Shown in pieces: positions 43,156 through 45,530 of a stretch of DNA of 45,530 bases. The notes below the pieces were generated by a model, which worked only from the letters and a program-made list of their open reading frames with translations, ran no database searches and was not told the DNA's origin. The position numbers were made by a program, and so were the translations under genes. Source of the stretch: Eubacteriaceae bacterium (GTDB taxonomy: Bacteria > Bacillota > Clostridia > Lachnospirales > Lachnospiraceae); the NCBI GenBank assembly GCA_910574015.1, contig CAJSYQ010000031.1:1-45530 (forward strand), read 5' to 3'. Numbering within the stretch: position 1 is the first letter of the stretch; every line of letters starts with the position of its first letter.

Positions 43156-43659
43156 AAGGAGTATAAGGCTCTCCGGAAAGAAATCCAGCGCCTTAAGATC
43201 GAGAATGAAATATTAAAAAAAGCGACCGCCATATTCGCAAAAGAACAATAGCCGAAATTCTTGCATTTATCCAGAATAACTTAACCAACTACTTTGTATC
43301 ACAGCTTTGCAGTGCCTTGAAATTTCCAAGGAGTACTTATTACAAGGCTCTGGTTTGTGTACCTTCAAATAAGCGGATGGAGTATGAGGAATTCGGCAGG
43401 AAAGTGAAACAGACCTTTGAGGATTCCAAACGCAGATATGGGGCTGTCAAACTATGCCGTGTACTCAATGGCGCCGGGACACCCTGCAGCATCAAGCGGG
43501 TCCAGAGGTATATGGCAGAGCAGGGACTGCGATCTGTGGTAGTAAAGAAGTACAGCCACCATGCCGATCATGGCAGTATCCCAGATGATAAAGTGAATAT
43601 CCTGAAACGTGATTTTGGAACGGAAACCATCAACCAAAAATGGTGCACAGATATTACCT
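43156..43659 (+). mobile_element. IS3-family (IS150 group) fragment with -1 frameshift site
   Basis: The OrfA tail EYKALRKEIQRLKIENEILK and KATAIFAKEQ stops at 43249-43251. The slippery run AAAAAAAG (43215-43222) allows the usual -1 shift into OrfB, which reads SDRHIRKRTIAEI, CSALKFPRSTYYKAL, RRYGAVKLCRVL and QKWCTDITYW. The last holds the first Asp of the DDE triad. Both outer ends, the other catalytic residues and the terminal repeats are missing, so it cannot transpose. Confidence 0.88.
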
Positions 43660-44026
43660 ACTGGGTTTTTGCTGTCCGGCTCTATCTTTTTCCGCAGGTT
43701 ATAAATCACGTTAACAACGCTTGCATGGCAGCTATCGCTATCCATGTTCCAAACGGCTTCAAATATCTGTTCTTGTGTGAGGACAATGCCGGGATTGGAA
43801 GCAAGGAATACAAGGGTACTGTATTCAAGGCGGGTAAGGGTTACTTCCTCCCCATCTTAAAATACCCAGCGTTGGCGCTGCCTTATTTCCAGTCCCGGAA
43901 AAGATAACACGGAAGCGGGCGTAATCTCCATAGGTTCAAGTTGTATATAATCGGATATTGCCGCTATGATTTTGTCAATTATTTTTTCTTCCTGTTCATT
44001 AAGTGTCAGCAATAATATTTTCCCAT
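43660..44026 (-). pseudogene. Winged-helix (OmpR/PhoB-type) regulator remnant
   Basis: ATG 44026 with a perfect GGGAGG site opens a frame that fails after a few codons. Restoring one A in the run near 44020 gives LLLTLNEQEEKIIDKIIAAI and ITPASVLSFPGLEIRQRQRW. An in-frame TAA (expected Lys) follows, then DGEEVTLTRLEYSTLVFLAS, QEQIFEAVWNMDSDSCHASV and IYNLRKKIEPDSKNPV. The frame is cut by the IS3 fragment at about 43660. Regulators of this kind are common in Clostridial ICEs. Frameshift, nonsense codon and truncation make it inactive. Confidence 0.72.
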
Positions 44027-44056
44027 GTTACTACCTCCCGGTATGCGGTTGTCGTT

Positions 44057-45388
44057 CTAATTACATTTTATTGTTTTGTGAAAAATAAAAAATGAAATAA
44101 TTGCGGTAATAAATTCAGCCACCCAAAAAGCATTCCATACGCCGACTGCGCCAAAAAGTTTGCTAAACAAAAATGCGGACGGAATGATAATGATAATATA
44201 ACGGCATAGAGAAATAATTAATGACGGCATACCCTTTCCTAATCCCTCTAACGCACCTGATGAAGTTACAGAAGCAGCTGAAACAAGAAAGCCTGCGCTA
44301 ATAACACGGAGTGCAATTTTCCCTGTACGAATTGTTTCCGGCACATGAGTAAACAGGTTTATTAGCTGACCGGGAATGAGCAAACAAATAATAGTGCCTA
44401 AAACCATAATTATGCTACTCATGAAAAGAACAATATTATAAATTTCCTTAACACGCTTTTGTTCACCAGCTCCATAATTATAACCAATTAAAGGGCGCAT
44501 TCCTTGAATGATACCATTAGCAGGAAGATATAGGAAAGTCTGCAATTTATAATAAATTCCTAAAACTAAAATATATACCTCTGAATATGAGGACAGAATG
44601 GAATTTAGCGCTGAAATTAAAACAGATGGCAAAGCCATATTTAAAGTTGCAGGTATACCAACAAAATACAGTTTGAAAGCTGTTTTTTTATCAAAAGTAA
44701 GAAATTGTCTGCTAATGTGAATACGAATAGGGCGCACAAAGTAGATAACTAAATAGATAGCAAGCGTTATTGCCTGTCCAATGCCGGTTGCCAATGCTGC
44801 TCCCTCTATTCCCATTGCAGGGAAAAAACCAATCCCCCAAATAAGCATTGGGTCTAAGATAATATTTGCGATACACCCACACATCATACTTATCATGGTT
44901 ACTTTCATATTACCTACGGCTTGGAATATTTTTTCAAATGTTCCGCCTAGAATAATGATAAAAGTGAAAGAAAACGCTATAACAGAATATCGAGTACCGA
45001 AATCAATAACGGGTTCTGATGATGTAAATACTCTTAAAAAAGTTGGAATAATAGAAATTACACTAACTGTAATAACTATACTATGTATAACAGCAAATAC
45101 CATGCCTTGTGAAGCTGCCATATTTGCCCTTGAATATTCTTCTGTACCCAAATAAAAAGCTATTGCTGCGTTAATTCCTATGGCAAAGCCAATAGCAACA
45201 GCATTGATAAAATTTTGAACAGGAAAGACTAATGACAATGCCGTCATAGCGTCCTCACTAATTTGGGCTACAAAAAAGCTATCGACAATGTTATATAAAG
45301 AATTTACCAACATTGAGAGTACCATAGGAAGTGACATTGATAAAATTAACGGCAATACAGGTTTTTCTTTCATAAATTTTTCGTCCAT
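44057..45388 (-). CDS. MATE family efflux transporter
   Basis: The protein has 443 residues and 12 predicted membrane segments in two symmetric halves of six. The start KEKPVLPLILSMSLPMVLSM followed by LVNSLYNIVDSFFVAQ is the conserved MATE opening. MCGCIANIILDPMLI, MGIEGAALATGIGQ and GMRPLIGYNYGAGE are further family blocks. It belongs to the MepA-like Firmicutes MATE branch that exports drugs or metabolites in exchange for Na+ or H+. GGGAGGAG lies before ATG 45388; the frame extends to 45424 without a better start. Intact and AT-rich. A divergent gene begins at the window's end. Confidence 0.92.
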   Translation of the reverse strand: MDEKFMKEKPVLPLILSMSLPMVLSMLVNSLYNIVDSFFVAQISEDAMTALSLVFPVQNFINAVAIGFAIGINAAIAFYLGTEEYSRANMAASQGMVFAVIHSIVITVSVISIIPTFLRVFTSSEPVIDFGTRYSVIAFSFTFIIILGGTFEKIFQAVGNMKVTMISMMCGCIANIILDPMLIWGIGFFPAMGIEGAALATGIGQAITLAIYLVIYFVRPIRIHISRQFLTFDKKTAFKLYFVGIPATLNMALPSVLISALNSILSSYSEVYILVLGIYYKLQTFLYLPANGIIQGMRPLIGYNYGAGEQKRVKEIYNIVLFMSSIIMVLGTIICLLIPGQLINLFTHVPETIRTGKIALRVISAGFLVSAASVTSSGALEGLGKGMPSLIISLCRYIIIIIPSAFLFSKLFGAVGVWNAFWVAEFITAIISFFIFHKTIKCN

Positions 45389-45469
45389 TTTAACTCCTCC
45401 CTTAATTTGCGAATATAACACCACTTTACAACTTTTCCATAAAAAAATGTCATACAGGACTTTCTGATG

Positions 45470-45487
45470 TATAATAAGTTTGCAAAC
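45470..45487 (+). promoter_or_regulatory. Promoter -10 and palindromic operator in the divergent MATE region
   Basis: TATAAT (45470-45475) is followed at once by the palindrome GTTTGCAAAC (45478-45487), placed where a repressor would block transcription. A MarR- or TetR-type local regulator is the likely binder. Confidence 0.55.
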
Positions 45488-45505
45488 AAAAAAATACGAA
45501 AGAAA

Positions 45506-45530
45506 GTGATCCTGTACGACAGACTTATTA
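45506..45530 (+). CDS. Start of a rightward gene, cut by the window edge
   Basis: GTG 45506 opens a frame (MILYDRLI...) with GAAAGAAAG as a weak ribosome site. It is divergent from the MATE gene behind a promoter and palindrome. That position is usual for the pump's own regulator, but eight codons cannot show the family. Confidence 0.35.

Overview
The window looks like a chromosome segment of a gut Lachnospiraceae (Clostridia) species. DUF5717 and DUF5716 neighbour genes, a TIGR04086 membrane protein, and T-box and CIRCE control elements support this, as do the tnpX-type serine recombinases and lantibiotic-immunity cassettes common in that group. No rRNA, tRNA or CRISPR array was seen. All statements come from reading the sequence and from memory of protein families; no search was run.

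Left part (1-22750, moderate to high GC, intact genes). Four co-directional genes come first: DUF5717, the Hsp70/actin-like DUF5716, a helical TPR-like protein and a coiled-coil membrane protein. They run into thiE. thiE overlaps tail-to-tail a PHP phosphoesterase on the other strand. A TIGR04086 membrane protein and an O-antigen-ligase-type polymerase follow. A perfect CIRCE operator overlaps the polymerase stop codon and the -35 box of a clpB promoter. Next is an eight-gene module: response regulator, histidine kinase, DUF6034-like lipoprotein, two membrane proteins, an ABC ATPase, a large secreted and anchored protein with a duplicated domain of about 137 residues, and a bitopic protein. 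It reads as a sensor-controlled envelope system of unknown function.

Right part (22750-45530, a patchwork of mobile DNA). An intact large serine recombinase marks the left end, with a small ORF after it whose 3' end is duplicated. Rightward come a broken HEPN-type pair joined to a relaxase scrap, a damaged DUF6061 gene, a Phd/RelE toxin-antitoxin pair, and a second methionyl-tRNA synthetase under a Met T-box. Then follow a collapsed relaxase gene with an oriT-like region, a truncated integrase and an XRE regulator. The cargo genes are an MBL hydrolase, a tautomerase, a GNAT acetyltransferase and a SymE-like toxin. A LanFEG/Cpr-like lantibiotic-immunity ABC transporter has a divergent two-component system, with four TACCTT-type repeats at exact 11-bp spacing between them. 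A truncated serine hydrolase, an RSF1010-like oriT, a degenerate second serine recombinase, a MobA/MobL relaxase fragment, an IS3 fragment, a broken winged-helix regulator and an intact MATE pump complete the window. A 309-bp MITE-like element splits the second recombinase, and removing it restores the reading frame.

How the parts work together: the left half is ordinary cell physiology plus one uncharacterised envelope module. The right half is built from several successive integrative or mobilizable elements. Their transfer genes have decayed, while genes useful to the host appear intact: antimicrobial peptide defence, drug efflux, an alternative MetRS and a toxin-antitoxin pair.
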